The notes under the pieces: model-generated
Told to the model about the DNA's origin: nothing
The model's database searches: none
What the model saw: the letters and a program-made list of their open reading frames with translations, nothing else
Source of the DNA: Bidens hawaiensis
Lineage: Eukaryota > Streptophyta > Magnoliopsida > Asterales > Asteraceae
Assembly (NCBI GenBank): GCA_021521415.1
Contig: JAIQDT010000675.1
Span: forward strand, 620,001 to 684,000
Direction of reading: 5' to 3'
DNA: 64,000 nt
Program-made: the position numbers and the translations under genes
Shown here: positions 46,423 through 58,056 of the stretch, one piece after another
Layout: the number at the start of each line of letters is the position of its first letter
How positions within the stretch are numbered: the first letter of the stretch is position 1

Positions 46423-47729
46423 CGCTGTTCGGCCAGAAACGCACAGAAACGTGCCAGAAACACCAAAACGCAGATCTCGAACCATAGCATAAGAGCCTAA
46501 GGCTCTGATACCACATGTAGGTCCCCCCGGGGGCGTCGCCGATCGATACGAGATCCGCACGAGGTCTAGGAGTGCGGAATCCTCCTAGACTCGTTTATTG
46601 GTGTAAAGATGAAGAACACAAACACGTACACGAACAAATACACGAACAAATACAAGAACGGGATAATCAAATCTGCAGATTCTTATATAATAATCAAAAC
46701 ACTTACATACCAAACATGAAAACAAATGACACGGCCGACCCGAGGTGAGCTCTACCTCGGGCCGTCCCACACGGCTCACTCTCTCGGTTTCTCTCTAACT
46801 AATTAAACTTATCACACAATACTCTGAATTATTGGATGACTAACCCTAAACACGACACACATATATATATATAAACTTCACGGGCTTGGGCCTGTAGGCG
46901 AAGTTGTTACAACTTCGCCTATGGCGAAGTTGATATAACTTCGCCTATGGCAGAAGTTGTGCTAACTTCGCCTATGGCGAAGTTGTTATAACTTCGCCTA
47001 TGGCGAAGTTGTTCTAACTTCGCCTGTGGCGTTCCGCTGGTCATAATTGCATAGCGACAGTCACAAAATGCACCAACAGACTCCCCTTTGACCGTTGCTC
47101 TCAATTCTAACAAACACGAAAGATCATCTGTTACAAAAACATGCACCAACAATCCCGAACCTTTCGATATTATCAAAATGATGAATTGTATGTTAAATAT
47201 TTGTTTTATAGTTGTTGGATAAAAAAACACCCTTTTCGGTTCTTAAAATTCCCCGAAAATGCTCAAAACGAACTCCAGGGACTAAAACTACCAAAATGGA
47301 AACTTGAAGGACCCATTTGTAGTTTGTGCTTTCTTGGGTCTATAGCCAACCCACATGAAACACCATTTATGAAAGACCCATTCAACTTACCCTATATATA
47401 CACACCCATCTTCTTCATTTGTGTTTGCTCATTTCTTCATTTCTCTCTCAAATTCTTGAATTCTAAGGTTGTTCTTCATAAGCTAATCTTTCATTTTAAC
47501 TAACTTCTCAATACTTAAAGCTTGATGTTACAACATATATATAATATACACTCCTTGTTTACCTTCGGTCTTTCATTTCTCCGGTCTCGGCCGGTTGAAA
47601 TGTCGGACTAGTAAGGCAAGGTTACATGGAGGACTTTGTAGTCCTTGTTTATATATTTAACAAATCTAACCATATAACTTGTTATACTTGCTTAAATTCT
47701 ACATATTTTAGTTTATTTTTCATATTTGT

Positions 47730-48110
47730 CAAGTTCCATGGTATTGGGTATGTGGTGACTAGCCTCGGTTTCATCCCGAGTTGAGAATCGAACCAAAAAC
47801 CGAACTTTTGTTTAAAAGCATTATTGTTAACTTTTTGAATGTAAAACTTGAGTATTATTATTTATAAGTTATTTTACAAGTTCCATGGTAATTGGGTATG
47901 TTGTAACCATCCCCGGTCTTATTCCGAGTCAAGGACCGAACCAAAAACCGAACTTTTGTTTAAAAGCTTTATTGTTAACTTTTTGAATGTAAAACTTGAG
48001 TATTATTATTTATAAGTTATTTTACAAGTTCCATGGTAATTGGGTATGTAGTAACCATCCTCGGTCTTATTCCGAGTCAAGGACCGAACCAAAAACCGAA
48101 CTAAACCGAG
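47730..48110. repeat. Tandem repeat, period 147-148 bp, in the solo LTR
   Basis: Units start at 47730, 47877 and 48025 with CAAGTTCCATGG and contain GGACCGAACCAAAAACCGAAC. The second and third copies are nearly identical, the first is more diverged. Confidence 0.9.
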
Positions 48111-48944
48111 TTCACTCGCTTAAGACACACAAGTGTGTTTTTAGCCACCAAAACTCATATTTTTCTTCAAGATTATATTTTAAATCAATTTTAGTTAATT
48201 TCTAAACATACTTGGCATGTCGGTAACCAACTTGATCTTATAACAAGTTCGAACCGATAAGGTCGTATACTCGCTTAACGAACGTTAAGGTTCTTCACAA
48301 TAGAACTACATACTTGGTTAAGTCTATTTTGATTTTATTGAGTTATCTCATAACATTTATTATTTTGGGAAGTTAACTGTGAGCTTGGTCAATTATCAAG
48401 TCTCGAACCGACAAACCCGAACACTCGTTTAAACCTCGTTTTGGTATTCTTATAACCAAAGGTTTTGCAATATCGCATTTTAACCCACATTATTACTTAA
48501 CATAGGTTGTGTAAAAAAAGAAAAAAACTAATGAGTAGAATACCGAGACCCGGTTTCGAGTAAACTTATTTTACAAAACTCGTTTCTTTAATTTATCAAA
48601 TATTTACATTTTAAATCCTAAACTTTATTTATTTACTTTATTTGTCATGTATTTTATTTTAAACCCTTCTAAGACTACCTACTAACACAAGACCCGTTTA
48701 ATATAGGTCTTGCTCGTTAAACCGATCTCTCCGATTATTCACGACACTATCTTTCAAGTTACTTGTTAATGTGAGTACTTTTTCATCCCCTGTTTTCCAT
48801 CTTTCGTTTTGGGGGTGACATTGCATACTTATTCAAATTCAAATGATTTATACTTAAGTCTTAAACCACAACACGTATTGTATATGTTTACTTAAATAAA
48901 TGCTCGATTTGGTGTTATATGCTTTACATGATTATGTGCAAATT

Positions 48945-48992
48945 CTTGAATGCTAAGGCGGGTAGCCTCTTGAATGCTAAGGCGGGTAGCCT
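48945..48992. repeat. Tandem duplication, period 24 bp
   Basis: CTTGAATGCTAAGGCGGGTA (start of the unit) occurs at 48945 and 48969, just before the conserved LTR palindrome at 49000. Confidence 0.9.
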
Positions 48993-50439
48993 CATCAAAG
49001 TATGATCATACGTTAATTCCGAGTATATATGGTATCCCCATATAGAAATGTGTCGTCAATATATTCTTATTGACGATTTCATTATTGTCGTCAATGTATT
49101 CTTATTGACGGTTTCATTTATCTAAATTGTTGCTATTATTTATTGTTTTCATATACTAGTTGTGGATTTCATACTATATACTTATTGTCCAAAACTATGA
49201 AAATTGCTCACCAACCTTCGTGTTGACAAACTCTATTTTATGCAATGTTACAGGTTTGATGTTAGCTTGATTGGATTACTTGAAGAAACTTATTATCTTG
49301 GCTTTAGGATATTAGAAAATAAAAGAACAAGTTATTTGTTTATCTATCTATTTGGCATTTTGTATGAACAATTGTTGTGTTATTTATGATGATATGCATT
49401 TAAATGAGTTGTTTAAATATTCTAACTTTATAGTGTCATTGTGCAATGAGCAATCATGTCGCGCCTCGACGTTTCCGCCTTCATTGGTCGGGGTGTGACA
49501 CTGTCCAAAGGGACAGAAAAGCCTTGTGATATTGCCGAACGGTTCTTATTACGGTGACGCCAGAGACACCTATCCGGTATCTCCACTCCTAACGAAAGTA
49601 ATCGGTTTAGCCTTTTCATCTTGTTTAAGTTACTTTAGCACACCATATAGGTTAGAAGAATTTTTTTACTATCATTAAATCTTGACGTTCCACCAGATCC
49701 AAAGTATGAATTTCTATATGAAAAAAAAAATGTGTCTAAATATAAAAAGTAAAAGAATAAAGAAGGAAAGAAAAGCGATGTCAAATCATACATTTACCTA
49801 CTTTGTAAAGTATTTGTTATTATAAAAGGTTGGCAGGTCACTTTTGTAAAGTATTAATTTAATATTAATATGTTGCAAAAGAGGAGACATGGTCACATAA
49901 GGAGGCATGTATGTTTGACTCTTCAAACACAAACTTCACGTTTAACGAGGAAGGATGATGGGAAATTTGCCTTTTAGAAAGTTGATGTGACTTAACCCAC
50001 AAGCATACATCTTTTTGGACAACCCTTACCTGCCTCATACATTATTGAACTTTATTTGTATGCTAAACATTGTTAAAGTTTAAAGGCTAGCCCCTTCTTA
50101 GGGGGTATCCTGGGTCATTACTTTAATATTAATGCCCTTCTGAAAAAAGTCTCTTACTTAACAATTCCTTCAGATTGACAAGTTAACAATCTTTTTTTAT
50201 TTTTTATCAAAAAAAATAAAAAATAAAAAAAAGGGAAGGGATAAGGTCTGAAATAAGGTCGTAAAAGTTTTGCATATTATAAGACTTATAGTGCATACTT
50301 AGATATCCCATATGGGAGACAATTTTTTGAGTTTGCTATGTAGGAAATCTTGAAACGTTAATGAACAAATTATTACATATTTGAAAGTATTTATCAAGAA
50401 GAAAGAATCTCTCCTGGGGTACTGCGAGTTTTCTCCTAA

Positions 50440-52320
50440 AGAGGGGAACAACACGCTCCCCAAGGGATCGGGAATTTGAAAAGTCCCTTCCAGAAAAGGG
50501 AAGCCATATCACTATCCACCGTCAAAGGTGCACCACCAACTTTAGTTAAGCAAGAGCGACTCCAACAAACCACATTCAACCTTGATGGGAATACTTGGGA
50601 TATATGATCTTTGAAGCATCAAGATGACAACTTTCATTCTAAAGAACTCGGTCAAACAAGACAAGCACCAAATTATTGGGCATAATATAAAGCTCATAAG
50701 TAATAAAGGAAGTTTCAGATATGGAAAGTAACTTCAAGAAGTGTTAATCTGTTAGTACCATCTCAAAGAAATAAAGACCACGTCAAAACAAAGCTTCACG
50801 AACATGATAACCTCTCGCAGCTCTGGTGCTCTCCCAAGGAGAAGAGCCCCCTTTCATAAGACGGGGTGAATGAGAAAATTCTTTCCACAAAGAAGAGACC
50901 CCTTCATACAACAACATTCCACCTTCCAAGAGTTTCCTTTAAAAAAGAAGAACTCCCTTTCAAGGGAGGACGTGTTTAAAAAGGTCCATTCCATAAAAAA
51001 AAGAACCTTATTCCTACTGCAATGCTCCATATTACAAGAATTCTCTCCAAAAGAATCCCCTCCCATGAGAGGGCATGTTTAAAAGTTCCTTCCATAAAGG
51101 AGGAATCCCATTCTCATAACATTGTTTCATATTGCAAGATTTTTCACTAAAGAAGAGTAACCTCATTCCAACCAATGGCTATTCGAAAAGTTCTATTGAT
51201 GAAGAAAGGAAAAGCCTTCGGTAGCAACACTTATCACTTCAAAAGTTTCTTACGATGAAGAAACCTTTATATCCATAATATCTTAATGGAAGAGAGAGAG
51301 CCCCTTTCAAAATGTTCTTTCATAACAAAGCCCTTTCCAAGACAAACAAGTCATAACATAGCCCCTTCCAAGAAGGAAGCCTCCTTTCAAGACAATCCAT
51401 TCATAATGATGCTTCTTCCAAAACAATCCCTTCATTATAAACACTTCTCCCAGGAAACCCATACTGAAGCCCCTTGCCATATTATAAGAACCTTTTCAAA
51501 GAAGAAGATGCCCTTTCCAAGGGATGAGGTGTTCAAAAATTCCCTCTAGAAAGAAAAAATATTATTTGTACAAGAATTCTCTGCAAAGGAAAACATCCCT
51601 TTCCAATGAAGGAAGTATTTGAAAAGTTCCTCTCATTAGGAATGAGAGCATTCTATAGCAACATCTCTTGTTACAAGATCTTCCATTCATGAAGAATAGT
51701 CCCATTCTATTGGACGATGTATTCGAGAGCCCCCTTTTGTGAGAAAGGAGGGCCTTCTACATCAACTTTTTGCATTACAAGAATTTCTTCTTCTTCTGAA
51801 GAACCCCCATCCAAGGGATGGAATGTTTAAAGGTACCGCTTTTCATCAAATCTCCTTGCTACATCAACATCCCATGCTACAAGAGTTTTCTAGAAAAAAG
51901 AGAAACCCCCATCTAGGGGATGACACACATGAAAAGTCAATCCCACTTAGAAGAAACCCCCTCCTTACACCAACATGGAGCTGGGGGACTAATTTGACAT
52001 TGCACCATTGTGTCGTGGGTTTTCATCATTAAAGTCTCTTCACTAAGGCAAAGGGGACCCCATTCATCAGCTTTTATGCATGAAGACGTATCTCATAAAG
52101 ATATTACCATCTTAAAGAGACTTCTAAGAAAAATAGTCCCTTTCCAATGAAGGAGGTACTGGAAAGTCCCTTCCAAGAAGAATGAAAGTTTTCTACAGCA
52201 ACACCTCATGTTTCAAGAGTTTGTCCTTTTAAAGAAAAAGAGTCTCATTCTAAAGAGTGACAAAGTCTCTATGGAAGGAAAAAAGTCTCCTGTAACAGCA
52301 CTTAACATCCCAAGAATTTT
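50440..52320. repeat. Long degenerate tandem array (unit about 90-110 bp) in the LARD 3' region
   Basis: About twenty diverged units follow one another. Each holds, in order, a GTTCCTTCCATAAAG-like start, AGGAA-CCC, a CAACA...CATATTACAAGA-like block, AAAGAAGAA, CCCTTTCCAAGGGATGA and GTGTTTAAAAG. Open frames here are repeat products, not genes. Confidence 0.7.
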
Positions 52321-52489
52321 TCAAGGGGAAGAAACCTCCATATCCATATTAACTTTTATTAGAAGGGAGTGGGCCCCTCCCATTAGCCCCTTTCATAATC
52401 CTTTATGTGTAAGACTTCTAACACGTATTAAAAATATTCTTATATTTATGACTAACAAATATAATTGGTCGATCATACTTATAGTTCCC

Positions 52490-52690
52490 TTATGCGGGAT
52501 AAAGCCCTCTTTAAGAGGCACAATACTTATCATTCCCCCATGTGGGATAAAGCCCTCTTTAAGAGGCACGATACTTATCATTCCCCCATGTGGGAGAAAG
52601 CCCTCTTTAAGAGGCACAATACTTATATTTCCCCAAAAATGGGATAAAGCCCTCTTTAAGAGGCATAATACATATAATTCTCCTTAATAG
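52490..52690. repeat. Four-copy tandem repeat, period 48-49 bp
   Basis: GGGATAAAGCCCTCTTTAAG starts at 52496, 52544 and 52641; the unit at 52592 reads GGGAGAAAG. Every unit contains the short hairpin CCTCTT-T-AAGAGG. Diverged relatives continue to about 52880. Because the period is a multiple of three, it gives a repetitive open frame that is not taken as a gene. Confidence 0.92.
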
Positions 52691-53159
52691 GAAAATGACA
52701 TAAATTCTCCTTCATGAGGGTGAAAGGAAGGCCCGGCTGAGGGGCTTGGATCCATTAACAAAAATAACCCCATCTATGAGACTCAATACTTGTAATTTTG
52801 CCTGGGCAAAATAGCCCTATGCACGAGGCTCGGTAATTGTAACTTCCCTAGAGGAAAATAGCTCATTCTAAAAGGTTTGGAACTTCCACCCCCTCCCCAA
52901 GAAAGAGGTATAGCCCAAATTTTGCTCAAATGCACCATAGAGTCGAAATGCAATATCCACTCACATCTTTAGCGCGATTTATTCACCTTAACCGACAAGA
53001 ACTTGCATAAGAAACATATAGAAAGAATTAAAATCACCATGATTAATGCTAGTGGTTTGATACATTCTCATCATTTATTATTACATTGGAAATTGTCTAC
53101 GCTTTAGTTATGGGGATGATTTTGGGCTTAAAAGTCCCTTATTCCAATCATATTAGCAT

Positions 53160-54296
53160 AAGGGACTGGGGGACTTGAAGAGGTGATTCCAGGATTGGGC
53201 CCATTGTATGGGAATGATTTTAGAAATGTGTAATCTTTATCTCATCCATGACTTCTCCATCTCGGCTATACTGGGTCCAAATTTGATAAGTCAAAATAGA
53301 AGAAGGACCGCGTGTTTCTATCAAGGTAGATTTAAATTATCAAGAGAATTGGATCAAGAACATGTGAACTACATATCATCTACCTCAACCAAAATATCAA
53401 AGGAGGATCTTGTTCGAAACTGGTCCAATGAGTGGGTTAAAAAGTGATGAACCTATCCCATATGTGATAGATAAGCTAGGACTACATTAGTCTCTTGTCC
53501 AATCAGAATAAGGACTAGGGGGACTTCCAAACCCTGCTGTGAAAATAGGTCTCCGTCCCATGATGAGGTCCAAGTCAGAAAAGCCCAGAAGAAATCAAAA
53601 TACTTAGGGAGTTCTAGTTACTCTAACCAAACATCCTACCAACCAGATATGAAGGAGATAGGAAATGCAACTTTGAAAGTAAGAAAAGGGAGCAAGTAGT
53701 TATGAGAAAGGCTGGCGAGTCGAAAGGTGTCATCACATCTTTAGGGGAGAGTAAGAAGCTTTTTCATAACTATCACCAGTTTAGGTATGGGCCTGACGAT
53801 GGGTTGAAAAGATAAAAGGGGGGTTAGATAATTTAAGTCAATGAAAAGTCCAAGTTGGTTCATCACCCTTACCACATACGGGGGAGACCCGATGAAGCTA
53901 CCCTAGAAAGGAAGCCCAGAAGAGAGAGTAACCAAAAGACCTCCCCAAGTAACTAATTGAAATCAAAGGTTTCAGAAGGAGTAAGGGCCTGTCCAACTAA
54001 TCTAAAGAAGTGGTGATATCAACCCGAAAGAAAGGATTAAAATAACACATGTTGCTAGAATGGACGGGGCCTAAGTTAAAGAGAACAATGGCTCAGGGGA
54101 AAGCGTGTAAGTCAAGAACCAGCATATAATAGTTCTATGGATATTCTTTTGGTATCAAAGATACCCCCGGCCATATAAAGGTCAATCGGAGAATAAGGAG
54201 GATCACACAATAGGTCAAGACGGAGGAAGAATAGAGACTTGTTGTGAGTCCATTGTACTCGTCATAAATAACGAGCACAATAGACTGGGGGACTTG
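53160..54296 (+). other. LARD 3' segment with extra polypurine/LTR-start motifs
   Basis: AAGGGACTGGGGGACT followed by TGAAGAGG occurs at 53160-53182, a near copy of the true polypurine tract and LTR start at 54281. A weaker copy (AAGGACTAGGGGGACT) is at 53512-53527. The rest is non-coding, purine-rich sequence. Confidence 0.6.
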
Positions 54297-54624
54297 AAGA
54301 GCCTACCCATGAGATGGACCTCATGAGCAGGCTCCAGCCCAATAACAACAATAAGCCCATCAGCAAGAGACCCAATAGCCCAAACGTTCTAGAAACTTAC
54401 TTGGAGGGAAAATGCCTCCTATGGATTTGGAGGGAAAATGCCTCCTGTGGGTTTGGAGGGAAACTAACATCATGTAATACCTCCCCTCTATATAAGGGGA
54501 GGAAAGAATCATGTAAAGGGATACACATTCACTAATAACACAACATACTCTTTACTCACTATCAACATTTAATCACCATTCTCTACATCTTATTAGGCAC
54601 CTTGCCCCAGAATAGGTTCCAACA
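54297..54624 (+). repeat. LARD 3' LTR
   Basis: 328 bp, partner of 43652-43988; TATA box TATATAAGG near 54490. It ends CCAACA, followed by the target duplication GAATA. Confidence 0.88.
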
Positions 54625-54629
54625 GAATA

Positions 54630-56689
54630 TGACTTATGGTTTAATACCAAAATTTTATGAATTTTATGTTAATCGTTAGCTTATTAATTGAATTTGATAA
54701 TAAAAAAAACTGTTACAGTTTATGTACATATTTATGTAGGAATTGATGCAAACAATACATAGAAACAGATGTCACAACCAAAGCACCAAAACGATTCACA
54801 ATTTAATATTCCAAATATCATTTTTTTCTTAAATATTAGAATTCCATTTTTCTCTCTCTACATTAGCAGCCCACCATAACAGGACTCACAACCACCACTA
54901 TTACGGGACGTTTTCGGCATCGTTACATCAGATGTGGAGTAAAACCCAAAATATCCTTGTCAAACACGTACCACCACCGCCGTGACGGCATCACAACCAC
55001 CATCGGTTCACCTGAATCCTCCAATGTCACTGCTCTTAAATTGCTCTCTCTGTCTTTCTTATCTTCATCTGCAGATATAGATAACTGCGGCCACCGCCCA
55101 CCTTTCTTCTTCCTTCCAGATCTAGGGTTTCTCAAAAGTAGTTTTCCGGGTTTATCTACCACAAACCCCGTTTTAACTGCAACCCGCTCCTCCCTCAGCC
55201 GCAGTTGAACGCCACTGATCATAGTAGTGGTGTTAATGCTCTCCTCCAATTTTGTGGATGTTGTAGGACTGCCGTCGGTGGAAGAAAAGGGAGAAGTGAG
55301 TGGTACGTGGAAAAGATGAAAGAAAGCTGGATGTGGCACGTGGAAAAACATAAACGTGGTGGCATGTGGAGGTAGTACATGGCAACATTTGCTTAAAACA
55401 CACAGCAACGTGGTAACCAAAAATGAGTGTCATGTACAACATAAACAGCTAGAAGTACAACCTCTACTGCACCCAAAAGTTGTAAATTAATTAATATATA
55501 GTATAATTTTATATAGAATCTTTTGAACAAAATCAAAAGAAAAAAAAATTAAAACATTTCACTATCAAATTTTGTTTGCATGTAAGATGTGGTAGGAAGT
55601 ATTAAACCATGTACCATATATAGACATCACGTGCAAAATTGCAAGTTTCTGAGCAAAAATGTAGGTCGACACATGCTTGTTTCTTATAATCGTATCTTAT
55701 ATATATTCAAGAATACGACTATTTAAACAATCAAGAGGTTTGAAAATAAGTTTTGTTTTTCTTTTTTGTAATAATTAGATGAAATAAAACAAATAAAACC
55801 TGTTAAATACGTAATATAAAAATAAAAAGAAAATAGTAAGTTTAGTTTAGTACAATACAACTTGAATAAATAAACAAGATCAAGATGAAGAATAAAGAAG
55901 TATTTGCTGGTGGTTTGTGTTTAAAACAGGTCACTTAAAATAAATTGCGAGTCAACAATGATAACTCAATCTATTTCCCATAATACAGCTACAGAAGCAA
56001 CATATGTTGTTGGGAAACACTCAAGCGCCAAAAATTGTAGCTAGAATATAGAACTATTTGAAAATCGATTAAGAAGATTTCTAGAAAGCTTTGGGTATAG
56101 GTGAATTCTTGTGTGTTTTGCAACTAAAGAACACCTTATAATTTATAGTGAAACAATGTTGAAACAACTATATCAAGAATTAAACGAAAAAATAAGTTAG
56201 ACTGAATGTCTTAAATGAAATTTGTTCAGTTTAGAACTTTGGATTAAAAATGATGTTACTTCTATTTCAGCTCATCAATGATTAAACTTTATTAAAAATG
56301 ATGTTACTTCTATTTCAGCTTATCAATGGGAGCTACTCAGGCACAATCGAGTAATCGCAACATGCGAGCACTTGTAACTTTTGCGATCAGGGCAGTGGAA
56401 ACCGTAGTAGTAATGGCTGTAATTAATGACATCGGTGGCAATAATGACCATTAGTTAAAGAGATCATTCGTGGGTACCATAACGTCAGTGGTGGCAACGC
56501 CTAGCAACACCAACCACCAGGAGGATACCATCAGTCACAACCATGACGTCTTTATACTCATATCTGATTATTTAAATTGTCATTAACTTACCTTATATAC
56601 TCAAAATCCAACAAGTGAACCATTCAACACATCAATCACCAATATAATTAAGTTCTTTAACCCTAAAAGATTGACATAAAAATAAAAAG
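54630..56689. other. Intergenic
   Basis: No recognised gene. A moderately long reverse-strand open frame (54923-55420) has no known domain. A 38-bp segment holding ATGATGTTACTTCTATTTCA is repeated at 56243 and 56291 (period 48). Confidence 0.45.
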
Positions 56690-56707
56690 ATAATCTCCTG
56701 GAACAGT

Positions 56708-57763
56708 AACCAAGTTTCACCATTGTTCTAATTAGGTCATTCATACTTTCTTTTGTCTCAATTAGGTCATCCAAATATAAGTTAATGTTCTAATCATAGG
56801 TGTTTTACTTGTTTAGCAGGTTGCAATACTACATGACATTTTTTTTCTTTTTAAGAAACTTATTAATGGTGAAATGGAATATGTAACTTGAACCTAAATT
56901 TATTTATTTATTTTTTTTTCCTAATTAAGATTTGCACAAAATAAAGCCAGACCCAAGCATCTTCTTCACGTCCTTTTCTTCATCTCTGACAACCGGTTTT
57001 CCGACGACCCTTACTTTTTTTCCCAGCTAACATATTAATTCCATCCTCCATTGTTATTTTTCAACCACCTATTATACCCCCACTAATAGCATTAATCAAT
57101 TTGTCCATATCATTATACTTCATTTTCAAGATCTTCGCATACAAATCCGTTTGCTTGAATATCATCTCTTCAAGCTAGAATATGATTTGGCTCCTTGAAA
57201 TCGATGCAGAGTAAGATGAGCAACACCTTAGAAAGAACTGGATTGATGAGGTACGATAGTCGTGAGTTCGTAAACGGGGAATGAAGGGTGTAAAAAATCG
57301 CAACAATCTTCTTGCATTCCATGAGTGGTGGTTGATTTCATGGTGTTGATGATAAAAGGGTGGTTTCTGACTTTTGGTTTGTCTTGCCAATTGGGTTTTA
57401 ATAAGGCGGTTGAAAAATAACAATGGAGAATGAAATTAATATGTTAGCCGGAAATAAGTAAGGGTCGCCAGAAAACTGGTTGTCGGAGATGAAATGGAGG
57501 ACGTGAAGAAGATGCTTGGGTCTGGCTTTATTTTGTTCAAATCTTAACTAGGAAAAAAAAGAAATAAATAAATTTAGGTTCAAGTTAAATTTCCATTTCA
57601 CCATTAATAAGTTTTTTAAGAAGAAAAAAAATGCCATGTATGATTGCAAGTTTCTAAACTAGTAAAAAAACCTATGATTAGAACATTAACTTATATTTGG
57701 ATGACCTGATTGAGACAAAAGAAAGTATGAGTGACCTAATTAAAATAATTGTGAAACTTGGTT
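56708..57763. mobile_element. Element with long terminal inverted repeats (foldback or MULE-like)
   Basis: The left arm 56708-57071 and right arm 57414-57763 are reverse complements over about 350 bp with perhaps 10 percent difference. They enclose a 340-bp unique spacer. Arms include GCCAGACCCAAGCATCTTC and CATTAATAAG blocks in mirrored order. Weak similarity goes on a little outside both arms, so ends and target duplication are not fixed. No transposase is seen. Long arms fit MULE-type or foldback elements. Confidence 0.75.
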
Positions 57764-58056
57764 ATTATTCTGTGAGATCATCCCTAAAATAAAAGTAAAT
57801 CTATAACTTTCAAAAGATTGGCATAAAGTTTATTTTAGAGTTTTTTTTCTCAAACTAGTGTTGGTGGAAAAACTATTTACTACTTCGGTGTTGTTTAAAA
57901 GTATTTACCAAACTAGTGTTTTCAATTATTTTGTGTTCATCTTTTACTTTTAAATTAACATAATAGTCTTTTTAAGTTTTCCTATTTACTTCATCAATTA
58001 TTTGTTTTCGTATCGTATGTTTTATATATTTTTATTCGATAAATTCAGTATCTTCT

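Larger units (their letters stand above)
44815..47151 (-). mobile_element. Small non-autonomous copia-type element (TRIM/LARD-like) with GGCGAAGTT repeats
   Basis: LTR-like repeats 44815-45436 and 46516-47151 (622 and 636 bp) are flanked by ATCCC on both sides (44810-44814 and 47152-47156). GCTCTGATACCA at 46502-46513 is the reversed initiator-Met primer site, so the element runs on the minus strand with its 5' LTR on the right. A reversed polypurine tract (AAGAGGGAGTC) lies inside the left LTR. The 1079-bp interior encodes nothing recognisable. AACTTCGCC/GGCGAAGTT repeats fill part of each LTR and of the leader. Confidence 0.88.
44744..49500 (+). mobile_element. Solo Tekay-type LTR nested in the LARD
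   Basis: Begins TGTGACATTTGTC and ends GGTCGGGGTGTGACA, flanked by CTGTC on both sides (44739-44743 and 49501-49505). Subtracting the small element inside (44815-47151), the LTR is about 2.4 kb, like the solo LTR at 34061. It carries the GTATGATCATAC palindrome (49000-49011) and GTTGACAAACT (49222-49232). It has lost its internal region and partner LTR. Confidence 0.88.
43652..54624 (+). mobile_element. Large LTR retrotransposon derivative without protein domains (LARD-like)
   Basis: LTRs of 337 bp (43652-43988) and 328 bp (54297-54624) are flanked by GAATA on both sides (43647-43651 and 54625-54629). A primer site TTGGTGCCATCCGTGGG follows the first LTR and the polypurine tract AATAGACTGGGGGACT precedes the second. 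The LTR start (TGAAGAG) and polypurine tract resemble those of the Tat element at 12664, suggesting a Tat-related non-autonomous element. After removing the nested solo LTR, about 5.5 kb of internal sequence remains, with no gag or pol domain by eye. The two LTRs differ by roughly a dozen substitutions. Confidence 0.88.

Noticed and set aside
52208..52687. 159-codon frame with 16-residue repeats
   Set aside because: Direct translation of the 48-bp tandem repeat; a repeat length divisible by three keeps a frame open without selection.
52490..52690. CRISPR-like regular repeats
   Set aside because: The sequence is eukaryotic, the repeats are contiguous without unique spacers, and no cas genes exist.
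54281..54296. G-rich GGACTGGGGGACT as a host G-quadruplex promoter
   Set aside because: It sits exactly before an LTR and is better explained as the polypurine tract.
54923..55420. 165-codon reverse-strand frame
   Set aside because: No recognised domain, no clear promoter, and a partly overlapping open frame on the other strand. It may be a captured gene piece, but I cannot support it.
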